Shown: positions 27,961 through 37,390, numbered from the stretch's first letter. The stretch: DNA of 64,000 nt from an uncultured Muribaculum sp. (GCA_910589555.1 CAJUTE010000009.1:12132-76131), one strand, 5' to 3'. The notes: generated from the letters alone by a model not told the origin. Numbers and translations: made by a program.

Positions 27961-29256
27961 ATGGATATAATATGCAATCCACCGCGGGAAAGCTGGCAGG
28001 CGTTGAGCCGCCGCGCTCTCGCTGAAAAGGCTGCCGAACTTGAGGCAAGCGTCGCCGGAATAATCGCGGAAGTAGCCGATGGCGGCGACAAGGCGTTGCT
28101 CGACTTTGAGCGGCGTTTTACCGGCGCGACGCTTGACAGTCTTGAGGTTTCAGCACAGGAGCTTGATGAGGCTGAGACAAAGGTGTCGCCGGAGCTTCGT
28201 GATGCGATCGAGATAGCCTACAGGAATATAGCCTCGTTTCACGCTGCCCAACTCATGAAGGAGCCGGTAATGGTAGAGACATCGCCCGGAGTGAAATGCG
28301 AGCAGCGCGCGGTGGCTATTGACCGTGTGGGGCTTTACATTCCCGGAGGAAATTCGCCGCTATTCTCAACGGTGTTGATGCTTGCCGTGCCTGCACGTAT
28401 CGCAGGATGCCGCGACATAATTCTCTGCACACCGGCACGTGCCGACGGGACGGTGCATCCCGGCATACTATATGCCGCCCGCAGGGCAGGGGTGGACCGC
28501 ATATTCAAGACCGGCGGCGCCCAGGCGATAGCAGCGATGGCTTACGGCACAGAAAGCGTGCCGCGCGTTTACAAAATATTCGGTCCCGGCAACCGCTACG
28601 TGATGGAGGCGAAGCAGCAGGTGGCACGGCATAATGTGGCGATAGATATGCCGGCTGGTCCGTCGGAGGTGCTTGTGATCGCTGATGACAGCGCCAATCC
28701 GGAATATGTTGCCGCCGATTTTCTGTCGCAAGCTGAGCATGGCCCCGACAGCCAGTCGATACTGCTCACCACATCGCACAGGCTTGTTGACACTCTTCCC
28801 GAGGTGATAGAACGCCTTCTCGCTGCGTTGCCAAGGCAGGAGATGATGAGGCAATCCTTGTCGCACAGCCGCATAATATTGCTGGAAAATGACGATGAGA
28901 TAATGGAGTTCAGCAATGAATATGCCCCCGAACACCTTATCATAAACCACCGTAATGCTGATGAGCTTGCCGCAAAGGTGAGAAATGCCGGATCGGTGTT
29001 CATCGGTGAATATACTCCCGAGAGTGCCGGAGACTATGCTTCGGGCACTAACCACACTCTGCCTACATCGGGTTTTGCCCACGCTTACAGCGGAGTGAAT
29101 ATCGACAGTTTCACCAAGAAGATCACATTCCAGCGCATCACACCCGAGGGTATCCGTTCGATAGGCAATGCCGTGGAGGTGATGGCACACAATGAGGATC
29201 TCGATGCTCATAAACTTGCGATGACTCTTCGCATAAATTCCCTGAATGACAAATGA
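27961..29256 (+). CDS. hisD: Histidinol dehydrogenase
   Basis: The 431-aa zinc enzyme oxidises histidinol to histidine in two NAD-dependent steps. Seen are the central GLYIPGGNSPLFSTVLM (near residue 123), TGGAQAIAAMAYG, KIFGPGNRYV, DMPAGPSEVLVIAD, SQAEHGPDSQ and, late, the zinc-site region GTNHTLPTSGFAHAYSGV. The ATG at 27961 is used; an in-frame TTG two codons earlier is less likely. It overlaps hisC by 4 bp (ATGA). Confidence 0.95.
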   Translation: MDIICNPPRESWQALSRRALAEKAAELEASVAGIIAEVADGGDKALLDFERRFTGATLDSLEVSAQELDEAETKVSPELRDAIEIAYRNIASFHAAQLMKEPVMVETSPGVKCEQRAVAIDRVGLYIPGGNSPLFSTVLMLAVPARIAGCRDIILCTPARADGTVHPGILYAARRAGVDRIFKTGGAQAIAAMAYGTESVPRVYKIFGPGNRYVMEAKQQVARHNVAIDMPAGPSEVLVIADDSANPEYVAADFLSQAEHGPDSQSILLTTSHRLVDTLPEVIERLLAALPRQEMMRQSLSHSRIILLENDDEIMEFSNEYAPEHLIINHRNADELAAKVRNAGSVFIGEYTPESAGDYASGTNHTLPTSGFAHAYSGVNIDSFTKKITFQRITPEGIRSIGNAVEVMAHNEDLDAHKLAMTLRINSLNDK

Positions 29257-30290
29257 AACCGCTGAATCAACTTATACGCCCGAATATACTCAATCTTGAG
29301 CCTTACACCTGTGCCCGAAATGAGTATACGGGAGAGGCGCGGGCATGGCTCGATGCCAACGAAAACAGTCGCATAGACGGCTTCAACCGCTATCCCGATC
29401 CATTGCAGATTGAGGTTAAAACCAAGCTCGGCGCCATGAGAGGCGTGGATGTGGACCGCATATTCCTCGGTGTGGGGAGCGATGAGTGTGTCGATATCAC
29501 TTATCGTGTGTTCTGCCGTCCCGGAATGGACAATGTGGTGGCGATCGAGCCCACCTACGGGATGTACAGCGTGTGTGCGGCGATAAACGATGTTGAGTAC
29601 CGCAATGTGCGTCTTCGTGATGATTTCTCGCTTGACGTGGAAGCTCTGTTTGGAGCTGTCGACGGGAACACGAAGGTGATATGGATATGTTCGCCCAACA
29701 ATCCTACCGGAAACGCTTTCCCGATGGATGTGTTGCGTGAGGTGGCTTCACGCTTTGACGGCATAGTGGTGGTCGATGAAGCATATGTTGATTTCTCGGA
29801 TGCCGGCAGCATGGTGGATGTGCTCGATGAATATCCCAATCTCATTGTGATGCAGACATTCTCCAAGGCATGGGCTTCGGCGGCGTTGCGTCTGGGCATC
29901 GCTTTTGCCTCACGAGAGATAATAAGCGTGTTCAACAATGTGAAGTATCCCTATAATATAAATATCCTTACTCAGCGGCAGGCATTGTCGGTGCTTGAGA
30001 GCGCCGATGTGATACGCAAGGTGGTTGAGGAGCTTGTGGCGGCTCGTGGCAAGCTCGGAGAAAGGCTCTCTGCGCTGGAATGCGTGAGGAGGGTGCATCC
30101 TTCCGATGCCAATTTCCTCCTTGTGGAGGTGACCGATGCCGGTGCCTTGTATGAGTTCCTGAAAAGTTGCGGGGTGATTGTGAGAAACCGCTCCCGCGTG
30201 GCGTTGTGCGGCAACTGCCTTCGCATAACTGTGGGAACCGATGAGGAGAATGATTTGTTGATAGAAAAAATGACTGAGTATGGAAACTAA
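29253..30290 (+). CDS. hisC: Histidinol-phosphate aminotransferase
   Basis: The 345-aa PLP enzyme converts imidazole-acetol phosphate to histidinol phosphate. It is a class I/II aminotransferase with LDANENSRIDGFNRYPDP near residue 33, GVGSDECVDI, ICSPNNPTGNAFP, VVDEAYVDFS and the PLP-lysine segment QTFSKAWASAALRLG near residue 210. The C-terminal GNCLRITVGTDEEN is typical. Start and stop both overlap the neighbouring his genes. Confidence 0.95.
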   Translation: MKPLNQLIRPNILNLEPYTCARNEYTGEARAWLDANENSRIDGFNRYPDPLQIEVKTKLGAMRGVDVDRIFLGVGSDECVDITYRVFCRPGMDNVVAIEPTYGMYSVCAAINDVEYRNVRLRDDFSLDVEALFGAVDGNTKVIWICSPNNPTGNAFPMDVLREVASRFDGIVVVDEAYVDFSDAGSMVDVLDEYPNLIVMQTFSKAWASAALRLGIAFASREIISVFNNVKYPYNINILTQRQALSVLESADVIRKVVEELVAARGKLGERLSALECVRRVHPSDANFLLVEVTDAGALYEFLKSCGVIVRNRSRVALCGNCLRITVGTDEENDLLIEKMTEYGN

Positions 30291-31419
30291 ACCGCGAGTG
30301 CTGTTCATAGACCGTGACGGCACTCTTATCGTGGAACCGAAAGATGACTTTCAGGTTGACTCTCTTGAAAAGCTGGAGATGATACCGGGGGTGACAAGAG
30401 CCATGCACTTTATTGCCGGGAAATTGCCTTACAAGCTTGTGATGGTCACCAATCAGGACGGGCTTGGCACAGAATCATTTCCTGAGGATACATTTTATCC
30501 GGCGCATAATAAGATGCTTAAGGCGCTTGCCAATGAGGGTGTGATATTTGACGACATACTCATTGACCGCACATTTCCGGAGGATAATGCCCCTACCCGC
30601 AAGCCAGGCACCGGGATGCTCACCGCGTATATGAACGGTGACTATGACCTTGAAGGCAGTTATGTGATAGGTGATCGGTTGAGCGATGCCATGCTCGCCC
30701 GTAATCTCGGCGCGAAAGCGATTATCCTCCATGAGGATGACGAGGAGACCCGTGCCGGAATCATCAGCGAGGGCTTGACTGACACGGTGGTGATGGTGAC
30801 CCCGCATTGGGACGACATAATTCCGGTGCTACAGGGGGGCAAGCGTTGTGCCACGGTTGACCGCAAGACCTCGGAAACCGACATCCATGTGCGCATCGAT
30901 CTTGACGGCAACGGTCATTCCGATATCTCTACAGGACTCGGTTTCTTTGACCACATGCTTGACCAGATAGCGCGCCATTCAGGCGTGGATCTTACTGTGA
31001 GGGTGAAAGGCGACCTTCATATCGACGAACATCACACCATCGAAGATACGGCTATAGCTCTCGGCACAGCTATAAATGACGCTCTCGGCGACAAGCGCGG
31101 CATAGAACGCTATGGATTTGTGCTGCCGATGGATGAGTGCCTGTGCACGCTTGCCATGGATTTCGGCGGACGTCCGTGGATAGTGTGGGACGTGGAATTT
31201 AATCGTGAAAAGATAGGTGATATGCCCACCGAAATGTTTTTCCACTTTTTCAAGTCGCTTAGCGACAATGCCCGCATGAATCTTTTTGTGCGTGCCGAGG
31301 GAGCCAATGAGCATCATAAGATCGAAGGTATCTTCAAGGCGTTTGCCAAGTCATTGAAGCAGGCTGTGCGCCGCGATCCATTCCGCTTCACTCTCCCCTC
31401 TACGAAGGGGGTGCTATGA
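30280..31419 (+). CDS. hisB: Bifunctional histidinol-phosphatase / imidazoleglycerol-phosphate dehydratase
   Basis: The 379-aa fusion covers two steps of histidine synthesis. Residues 1-165 are a HAD phosphatase (FIDRDGTLIVEP near residue 9, VTNQDGLGTESF, and IGDRLSDAMLARN). Residues 185-379 are the IGPD domain with GLGFFDHMLDQIARHSG, DEHHTIEDTAIALG and EGANEHHKIEGIFKAFAKSLK, holding the His/Glu metal ligands. This fusion is known from enterobacteria and is also usual in Bacteroidota. It ends the his operon and overlaps the end of a convergent permease gene by 6 bp. The other his genes are not in the window. Confidence 0.95.
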   Translation: METKPRVLFIDRDGTLIVEPKDDFQVDSLEKLEMIPGVTRAMHFIAGKLPYKLVMVTNQDGLGTESFPEDTFYPAHNKMLKALANEGVIFDDILIDRTFPEDNAPTRKPGTGMLTAYMNGDYDLEGSYVIGDRLSDAMLARNLGAKAIILHEDDEETRAGIISEGLTDTVVMVTPHWDDIIPVLQGGKRCATVDRKTSETDIHVRIDLDGNGHSDISTGLGFFDHMLDQIARHSGVDLTVRVKGDLHIDEHHTIEDTAIALGTAINDALGDKRGIERYGFVLPMDECLCTLAMDFGGRPWIVWDVEFNREKIGDMPTEMFFHFFKSLSDNARMNLFVRAEGANEHHKIEGIFKAFAKSLKQAVRRDPFRFTLPSTKGVL

Positions 31420-32613
31420 CTTGAAGTAGCGTACCATGGTTCGTCGGATCGACAGAATATTGACGGCGGTTATCACAGCGATAATCGCCGTTGTCACTGC
31501 TATGGCGGTCCATGGAGCCACAGGCTGCACGCCTATTGCCACAAGCTGAGTGTGCCACATGCAGCCGGAAGCAAGCATGATGCCTATGGCGGCAATAAGC
31601 ACAGCCGCGTTTATTCCGGCGATAAGAATGCAGTAGTATCGGGCTACAGCATTGGGCGGGTAGCCAAGCAGCATGAGGTCGCTGAGCTTGCTGCGGTTTT
31701 TCTGCAAAAGCAGATATATGCTGAGCATCAGGATGAAGAATGAGAGCAAGCTTATGATGACGCCGATGGAGATCACCACCCCTGTCACGATTGACAGAAA
31801 ATAGGATGCTTTTCCCGTGTCGGCATTATCGCCTGATGCTTCATAGTCGTTGGCGGCAAGGTATTCTTTGATTGCGGGATCGCCCGGCTGCTTAAGTTCA
31901 ACGATGAGGCGTGACGGTGCCGGGGAGGTCGTTTCGCCGAATGTGGAGTTTGCCCATTCCATGAACTCTTCGGGCACGGCTACGGTGTTGAGCCGTGAAG
32001 AGAATCCCACGATTCGCGCGGGTATCCATTGTTGCTTTCCGTTGCCGCTGACCGATATTTTCAATGGCACCATTCCTATCATTGCCTCGCTCAGTTGCGG
32101 CAGTCCGCGTGATGATGCGAAGCCGAAATTATATAGCGAGAGGTAGTCTTTGCCGATGATTATCGGGATTATGGGATGCTCCGGGTCAAAGCCCCAGTCA
32201 TCGGGGCGGATATCAAACATTTCATCGGGGATTGACTCGAAGAAGAGGGCTGTCGACATATTGGCGCCGTTCATGTCAAGTGTAGCCCCTACGCTGAATG
32301 TCGCCGGGGTGAACGGTGCCGTTCTCCTCACCCACGGCTGGGAGCTTAGGTCGGCTATTTCTTCAGGAGTGAAGGAGCTGTCGCCGCCGCTGCCTACAAG
32401 CGATCCGAGTCCGCTCACCTTGTGGGATATTACGGTGTAGTCGCGTGACAGAAACGAGTCGTCGTCATTCCACACCGAGCTTATGTCAGAGTAGAATTGA
32501 ATGGCACACGCCACGATCGTTAGTCCCACAAGATTAGCCACGGCATATCCTGTCAATTGCGCGGGGCTTATATTGTGGCGGAGCAATCTCCATATTGTGT
32601 TGTTGCGTTTCAT
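31414..32613 (-). CDS. ABC transporter permease, FtsX-like
   Basis: The 399-aa membrane protein has the FtsX/MacB layout: one membrane segment near the N-terminus (GYAVANLVGLTIVACAIQF, about 22-40), a large periplasmic domain (about 42-270), then three membrane segments at the C-terminus with the conserved KNRSKLSDLMLLGYPP cytoplasmic loop. It overlaps its ATPase gene by 4 bp. Together they resemble LolCDE- or MacB-type machines that move lipoproteins or envelope substrates, though the substrate is not known. Confidence 0.85.
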   Translation of the reverse strand: MKRNNTIWRLLRHNISPAQLTGYAVANLVGLTIVACAIQFYSDISSVWNDDDSFLSRDYTVISHKVSGLGSLVGSGGDSSFTPEEIADLSSQPWVRRTAPFTPATFSVGATLDMNGANMSTALFFESIPDEMFDIRPDDWGFDPEHPIIPIIIGKDYLSLYNFGFASSRGLPQLSEAMIGMVPLKISVSGNGKQQWIPARIVGFSSRLNTVAVPEEFMEWANSTFGETTSPAPSRLIVELKQPGDPAIKEYLAANDYEASGDNADTGKASYFLSIVTGVVISIGVIISLLSFFILMLSIYLLLQKNRSKLSDLMLLGYPPNAVARYYCILIAGINAAVLIAAIGIMLASGCMWHTQLVAIGVQPVAPWTAIAVTTAIIAVITAVNILSIRRTMVRYFKS

Positions 32614-33260
32614 AATCTTATGCGTCGGGTGGAGTCTATCTTCAGGTCATTTCCCACAGAGGTGGCTATGATCGCCGCTCCCTGTTTTGCCGTTTCCTCC
32701 ATGATCAGCGATGCGGCGATAGTGTTGTTCCGTTGGTCAAGGTGGCTCACCGGCTCATCAAGCAGCAGGAAGTCAAACGGCTGGCATAAGGTTCGGATTA
32801 TCGCCACACGTTGCTGCTGCCCTATTGACAGGCGCGCCACGCGTTCATCGGCTTTTCCGTCTATTTCAAGTCGGGTGAGCATCTCCATGATTTCCGCCTC
32901 TGACTTGTGGCGGGTAAGGCGGTTTTTGATGTCGATATTTTCCATTACCGACAGTTCGGGAAACAGCCGCATCTCCTGCGGAAGCAAAGCTATGGATCGC
33001 TGACGCAGCTCACACCACCGGTCGATGGAGAAGCTCCGGATGTCGGTGTTGTCAAATGTGATTTTGCCTGAATAGTCGTTGCGGTTGCCGTAAATGTAGC
33101 TGCACAGGGATGACTTCCCGGTGCCCGATTCGGCATGGATAAGATAGTGTTCGCCGCGTGTGAACGTGATTTGCGACAGCCATATTTCCGAATCAGGGTT
33201 TGTTCCCCGAAATACTTCGGGGAGCACACCCTCTAAGGTTATGGCGTTTAAACGCGTCAT
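32610..33260 (-). CDS. ABC transporter ATP-binding protein (LolD/MacB type)
   Basis: The 216-aa ATPase powers the FtsX-like permease downstream. The Walker A is HAESGTGKSSLC near residue 37, with Ala in place of the usual first Gly. The signature is LSIGQQQRVAIIRTL near 145, and Walker B is DFLLLDEPVSHLD near 163. No membrane segment is seen. It overlaps the DUF4836 lipoprotein gene by 4 bp, so the three are one operon. Confidence 0.88.
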   Translation of the reverse strand: MTRLNAITLEGVLPEVFRGTNPDSEIWLSQITFTRGEHYLIHAESGTGKSSLCSYIYGNRNDYSGKITFDNTDIRSFSIDRWCELRQRSIALLPQEMRLFPELSVMENIDIKNRLTRHKSEAEIMEMLTRLEIDGKADERVARLSIGQQQRVAIIRTLCQPFDFLLLDEPVSHLDQRNNTIAASLIMEETAKQGAAIIATSVGNDLKIDSTRRIRL

Positions 33261-34753
33261 CTTACGGTGTCTATTGGGGTGAAGCCGATGCTGTTGTCAG
33301 GTTCGCGGCTGTCAATCTGAGTGTTGGCGGGTGAATCGCTGTCGGCTGACATAAGCAATGCTATCTGTTCGAGCACCGGAATTGACGCATCAGTGAAAGA
33401 GAATGACATTTTAAAATCATCCTCGAGTTCCATTTTCAGGTTGAATCCTTTGCCGCCGTAGGTTGCTTCGCCGATGGCGTCGGGTATTCCGGTCCATATA
33501 GCCAGTGAATTGCCTTTAGCGACTTCGCGTGCTGCATTATTGCCCAATTGCTTCAGTGAGCGGTTGGAAAGAATGATTGAGTTCCCTTCGGCTTTAAGTG
33601 ATATGGGTGCCATGCCGGGAGATTGCATGACAAATTCATCGCCATTGTAAACGATAGGCAATCCCACCATTAAAATAATGTTACGCAGATCGCTCATGGT
33701 CTTTTTGACTTCGTTTTTCTTCATCTGGACAGCCACGGTGAAGTTAATGTTTCCGGCGATTGACGCGGGGTCGAGATGTGACGTGTTGTCAAGTCCGGCA
33801 GCGATCAAAATTGTTCCGTCAAGGCGTTTCAGGTATGGCAGCACCATGCCCGCGAGAGCGCGCTGGCGGTAGTCGAGAGGATAGATTGACTGAAAGTAGT
33901 CAATAAGCGCGTCCCAGTCGGTGTTGCCCTTTATGCCTATTGCCATCACAAATATATCAGAGGGCATGGTGTAGTCGAGAAGCGAAGTGTTGATGCGGTC
34001 AAGATAAGCGTCCATGTCTTTCTCTTTGCCGTTGCCGTCAATGAATTTTGCGTCGATCTCCAGTTTGCGGGCGTTATCTTCCACATCTCCTGATATGCAG
34101 GTCCAGCCGTCGGCGGCAGCGGAGCGCGCTATTGCAAGGCGGAATATGTCGTCGTCATCTTCCGACAGATATTTGTGGATGCCCTTCAGCGAGGATATGG
34201 GAGTGTTGGCAGCCCTGTTAAGCTCGGCTGAAAGTGTAGCCACAGCCTTTGCGGGTTCGCCCCAGATGAGCCATCCTTGCTGATCTTTAATCACGAGATT
34301 CACATCTTCAAGGGCGTAGACATCAAATCCGTCGATGCTCTTAGGATCAGGTTCCGCGCCTATTTCGGCAATGAACGAGGACCGATTTTTTATTTTAAAC
34401 GTGTAAACGTATTCCCCCGGATGCTTGAACGCATTTAAGCCTCTATCCTTTCCGCTGATGGCAAATCCTGCCATTAATTCGCGGTCAATCGAGGCAGAAG
34501 TGAGTATGGTGGTTATTTCGCGATGGCATCTTTCCGACGAGTTTACGAGAAACTTGTCAAGTGTTTCCGCAGCAGTGAGATTGCCGCCATGTTTTACGCC
34601 ATCCATCGCGTCCATCAGCCTGTTGACATTGACGGTTACAATTCCCGGCGCGTCGGCAGGAATGGTGTCGAGAAGTTGGCTTTTGTGAGAGCAGCCACTG
34701 AATGACAACAGCATTGCTATCGTGGCAATCGCTGTGAGAAATCTTGCATTCAT
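33257..34753 (-). CDS. DUF4836 family lipoprotein
   Basis: The 498-aa protein starts with a lipoprotein signal (LSFSGCSHKS, Cys near residue 20) and runs as LLDTIPADAPGIVTVNVNRLMDAMDG, the typical start of the DUF4836 family of Bacteroidota surface or periplasmic proteins. Function is not established. The ATG at 34753 is preferred because it begins the signal peptide; the open frame continues 63 codons upstream without protein-like content. It leads the operon with the ABC exporter, so the exporter could act on it or on related lipoproteins. Confidence 0.75.
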   Translation of the reverse strand: MNARFLTAIATIAMLLSFSGCSHKSQLLDTIPADAPGIVTVNVNRLMDAMDGVKHGGNLTAAETLDKFLVNSSERCHREITTILTSASIDRELMAGFAISGKDRGLNAFKHPGEYVYTFKIKNRSSFIAEIGAEPDPKSIDGFDVYALEDVNLVIKDQQGWLIWGEPAKAVATLSAELNRAANTPISSLKGIHKYLSEDDDDIFRLAIARSAAADGWTCISGDVEDNARKLEIDAKFIDGNGKEKDMDAYLDRINTSLLDYTMPSDIFVMAIGIKGNTDWDALIDYFQSIYPLDYRQRALAGMVLPYLKRLDGTILIAAGLDNTSHLDPASIAGNINFTVAVQMKKNEVKKTMSDLRNIILMVGLPIVYNGDEFVMQSPGMAPISLKAEGNSIILSNRSLKQLGNNAAREVAKGNSLAIWTGIPDAIGEATYGGKGFNLKMELEDDFKMSFSFTDASIPVLEQIALLMSADSDSPANTQIDSREPDNSIGFTPIDTVR

Positions 34754-34782
34754 ATTATAAGTAATTAGATGTAACACTATGA

Positions 34783-34790
34783 CAAAGATA
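34783..34790 (-). promoter_or_regulatory. Candidate -7 box for the DUF4836-ABC operon
   Basis: Minus strand reads TATCTTTG (TAnnTTTG), 30 bp before the ATG at 34753. Confidence 0.5.
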
Positions 34791-34930
34791 GATATTATTT
34801 TGTTTATCGGTAGCGTGAAGCAGGAGAAATTACATGGCGTGAAATAAAGGTGTCTTAGTGGTCGGACAATTGGAGGAAGTTCCTGATAGCCATTTTTATG
34901 AGGAGGGTGGGAGATGTGCGTAAAAATTTG

Positions 34931-34938
34931 TATATTTG
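34931..34938 (+). promoter_or_regulatory. Candidate -7 box for the small RNA ahead of the Abi gene
   Basis: Reads TATATTTG (TAnnTTTG). Transcription would begin near 34945, just before the predicted stem-loop and 113 bp before the Abi start codon. No clear -33 box is seen. Confidence 0.4.
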
Positions 34939-34944
34939 TCACAT

Positions 34945-35015
34945 AACAACAAAACCCGATAGCTTGATATACAGGGGCTACCGGGATTCAACACTGCAAA
35001 AATAGTGCTTTTTCT
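34945..35015 (+). ncRNA. Predicted structured RNA upstream of the Abi-family gene
   Basis: Two hairpins lie between a -7 box and the Abi gene. The first pairs CCCGATAGC (34955-34963) with GCTACCGGG (34977-34985), eight pairs with one A-C mismatch and a 13-nt loop. The second pairs CACT (34992-34995) with AGTG (35004-35007) and is followed at once by CTTTTTC, like a short intrinsic terminator. This would give an RNA of about 70 nt ending before the coding region. Conserved RNAs upstream of abiF-type genes have been described (the abiF motif). Whether this one belongs to that family is an inference from position and structure. Confidence 0.5.
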
Positions 35016-35057
35016 ATTAGCAACAAAATATAACTCCAAAAAGATTGTTAATTTCAA

Positions 35058-35759
35058 ATGAAATACGCTGACTTTGAGAAAATAATGTCACCGCAACGCA
35101 TGGAGCGTTACGTAACGGCATGTAAAGGCGACACTCGCAAGGCTATGACGCTCTATCGTTACAATCTCCAGATTTCGCAAGAGATGTTCACCATAGTTAG
35201 CTGCTTTGAGGTTGCATTGAGAAATGCCATTGATAGTAAATTATCTGAGAACTTGGGCGATGAATGGTTGCGGGATTCTATCATGTCAGGCGGAGTATTT
35301 ACAGAACCCATTTTGAAAAAGACACGCGACATTATAACTTTTGCGCACCGAAAGTTGCAGCAATCACAGTCTTATACTCACCACAAGTTGTTGGCAGAAA
35401 TGGAATTCGGTATTTGGAAATACATGTTCTCTCCTGTGCAATATCGTGTTACAGGACGCAATCTACTTTCCATTTTTTTTAATAAACCGCGCTCATCAAG
35501 GGAGAAGCAGTATAATCACACTTATATTTTCAATGAACTGGATAAGGTTAACTCTTTACGCAACCGCATAGCTCATCACGAAACGATCTGTTTTGCCTCA
35601 GATACATCCACAATCGACACGTCGTATGTAATCAATATATACTCTAAGATTAAGACCCTTTTTTCTTGGATGGGGATTGATAGCAAATCATTGCTGTATG
35701 GCTTAGATCACGTCAATCACGTGTGTGCTCAAATAAATCAGTTGAAAGCTCTCTTGTGA
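35058..35759 (+). CDS. Abi-family (AbiF/AbiD-like) HEPN protein
   Basis: The 233-aa, all-helical protein belongs to the Abi family of phage abortive-infection proteins. The N-terminal half has YRYNLQISQEMFTIVSCFEVALRNAI (about 33-58), and residues 167-175 read LRNRIAHHE, the Rx4-6H motif of HEPN RNases (Arg168 and His173 or His174). It would act as an RNA-cutting toxin, held in check by an antitoxin. No protein antitoxin gene is next to it; a predicted structured RNA precedes it, which suits an RNA antitoxin. The gene is AT-richer than its neighbours, stands alone between unrelated core genes, and is followed by a strong terminator, all consistent with acquisition by transfer. Confidence 0.8.
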   Translation: MKYADFEKIMSPQRMERYVTACKGDTRKAMTLYRYNLQISQEMFTIVSCFEVALRNAIDSKLSENLGDEWLRDSIMSGGVFTEPILKKTRDIITFAHRKLQQSQSYTHHKLLAEMEFGIWKYMFSPVQYRVTGRNLLSIFFNKPRSSREKQYNHTYIFNELDKVNSLRNRIAHHETICFASDTSTIDTSYVINIYSKIKTLFSWMGIDSKSLLYGLDHVNHVCAQINQLKALL

Positions 35760-35774
35760 TCCGGTTTTAAACAG

Positions 35775-35806
35775 CAAAGCCTCATCCGTTGACGGACGAG
35801 GCTTTG
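35775..35806. terminator. Bidirectional terminator between the Abi gene and guaA
   Basis: A 15-bp stem with one mismatch (CAAAGCCTCATCCGT with ACGGACGAGGCTTTG) lies between two convergent genes. On the plus strand GGCTTTTATTT follows, giving a U-rich end for the Abi transcript. Confidence 0.8.
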
Positions 35807-35829
35807 GCTTTTATTTGATAGCTGGGTGA

Positions 35830-37353
35830 TTATTCCCATTCGATTGTTGCCGGTGGTTTGGAGGAGATGTCATAGCAAACGCGGTTGACACCTTTCACCT
35901 TGTTGATGATGTCGTTGCTCACTTTAGCCATGAAGTCGTAAGGGAGATGTGCCCAGTCGGCGGTCATGGCATCGGTTGAGGTGACAGCACGGAGAGCTAC
36001 GGCACGCTCGTAGGTGCGTTCGTCGCCCATTACGCCCACGCTCTGCACGGGCAGAAGGATGGCTCCTGCCTGCCATACCTGGTCATATAGCCCCCAGTCG
36101 CGCAGTCCCTGGATGAAGATGTCGTCGGCATCCTGAAGGATGGTTACTTTTTCAGGGGTTATGTCGCCGAGGATGCGCACTGCAAGTCCGGGTCCGGGGA
36201 ACGGGTGGCGCTTGATGAGGTGCTCGGGCATTCCAAGCTCGCGGCCCACGGCACGCACTTCGTCTTTGAAAAGCAGTCGCAGCGGCTCGCAGAGTTTGAG
36301 ATTCATCTTTTCGGGCAGACCTCCCACATTGTGGTGGCTCTTGATGGTGGTTCCGGTGATGGAAAGTGACTCGATGCAGTCAGGGTAGATGGTTCCCTGC
36401 GCAAGCCATTTCACATCTTTTATCTTGTGAGCTTCTTCGTCAAAGACGTCGATGAAGCCCTTGCCTATGATTTTGCGTTTGCGTTCAGGCTCGGTTACTC
36501 CGGCGAGTTCGCTGAAGAATTTCTCGGAAGCGTCAACGCCGATCACGTTCAGCCCAAGGCATTCATAGTCATGAAGCACGTTCTTGAACTCGTTTTTGCG
36601 GAGCATGCCGTGATCCACGAATATACAGGTGAGGTTCTTGCCGATAGCGCGGTTCAGGAGAACGGCGGCAACTGAAGAGTCAACGCCTCCGCTCAGTCCA
36701 AGCACCACCTTGTCATCGCCGAGCTGCTCTTTCAATGCGGCGACAGTCGACTCGATGAATGATGCGGCACTCCAGTCCTGACGGCTTCCGCAGATGTCGA
36801 CCACGAAGTTTTTAAGAAGCTGTGTTCCGTCGACCGAGTGGAATACTTCGGGATGGAACTGCACGCCCCACAGTTTTTCTCCTTCAGCCTGATATGCGGC
36901 GATAGCCACTTTTTCGGTTGAGGCGATAGTGCGGAAATTGTCGGGGATGGCGGTGATTGTGTCGCCGTGGCTCATCCACACCTGGGTGTTGACGGGAATG
37001 TTGTTGAACAACGGATTTTCCATGTCAAATTTTGTGAGATGCGCTCTGCCGTATTCACGGGTTCCTGCCGGCTCTACCGAGCCGCCGTTGGTGTAAGCCA
37101 TGAACTGGGCACCGTAGCAAATGCCGAGGATGGGGAGCCTGCCGCGTATGTTTGACAGGTCGACCTTGAAGGCATTCTCGTCATAGACTGAAAACGGGCT
37201 TCCTGAAAGAATCACGCCGATAACCGACGGATCGTCATGAGGAAACTTGTTGTAAGGCACAATCTCGCAGTAAGTGTTCAGCTCGCGCACTCGTCTACCG
37301 ATAAGCTGGGTAGTTTGTGAGCCGAAATCGAGGATTATGATTTTCTCTTGCAT
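35830..37353 (-). CDS. guaA: GMP synthase (glutamine-hydrolysing)
   Basis: The 507-aa enzyme aminates XMP to GMP. The N-terminal glutamine amidotransferase domain (1-190) has LGICYGAQFMAY with the catalytic Cys, and GVQFHPEVFHS with His-Glu. The ATP pyrophosphatase domain starts near 205 with the PP-loop VLGLSGGVDSSVAAVL. The C-terminal dimerisation domain ends in PPATIEWE, the conserved terminus. It is transcribed leftward from its own promoter box. Confidence 0.96.
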   Translation of the reverse strand: MQEKIIILDFGSQTTQLIGRRVRELNTYCEIVPYNKFPHDDPSVIGVILSGSPFSVYDENAFKVDLSNIRGRLPILGICYGAQFMAYTNGGSVEPAGTREYGRAHLTKFDMENPLFNNIPVNTQVWMSHGDTITAIPDNFRTIASTEKVAIAAYQAEGEKLWGVQFHPEVFHSVDGTQLLKNFVVDICGSRQDWSAASFIESTVAALKEQLGDDKVVLGLSGGVDSSVAAVLLNRAIGKNLTCIFVDHGMLRKNEFKNVLHDYECLGLNVIGVDASEKFFSELAGVTEPERKRKIIGKGFIDVFDEEAHKIKDVKWLAQGTIYPDCIESLSITGTTIKSHHNVGGLPEKMNLKLCEPLRLLFKDEVRAVGRELGMPEHLIKRHPFPGPGLAVRILGDITPEKVTILQDADDIFIQGLRDWGLYDQVWQAGAILLPVQSVGVMGDERTYERAVALRAVTSTDAMTADWAHLPYDFMAKVSNDIINKVKGVNRVCYDISSKPPATIEWE

Positions 37354-37382
37354 GCAGCGATTATGAAGGGATTAAAACTATG

Positions 37383-37390
37383 CAAAATTA
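37383..37390 (-). promoter_or_regulatory. Candidate -7 box for guaA
   Basis: Minus strand reads TAATTTTG (TAnnTTTG), 30 bp before the guaA start. Confidence 0.45.
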
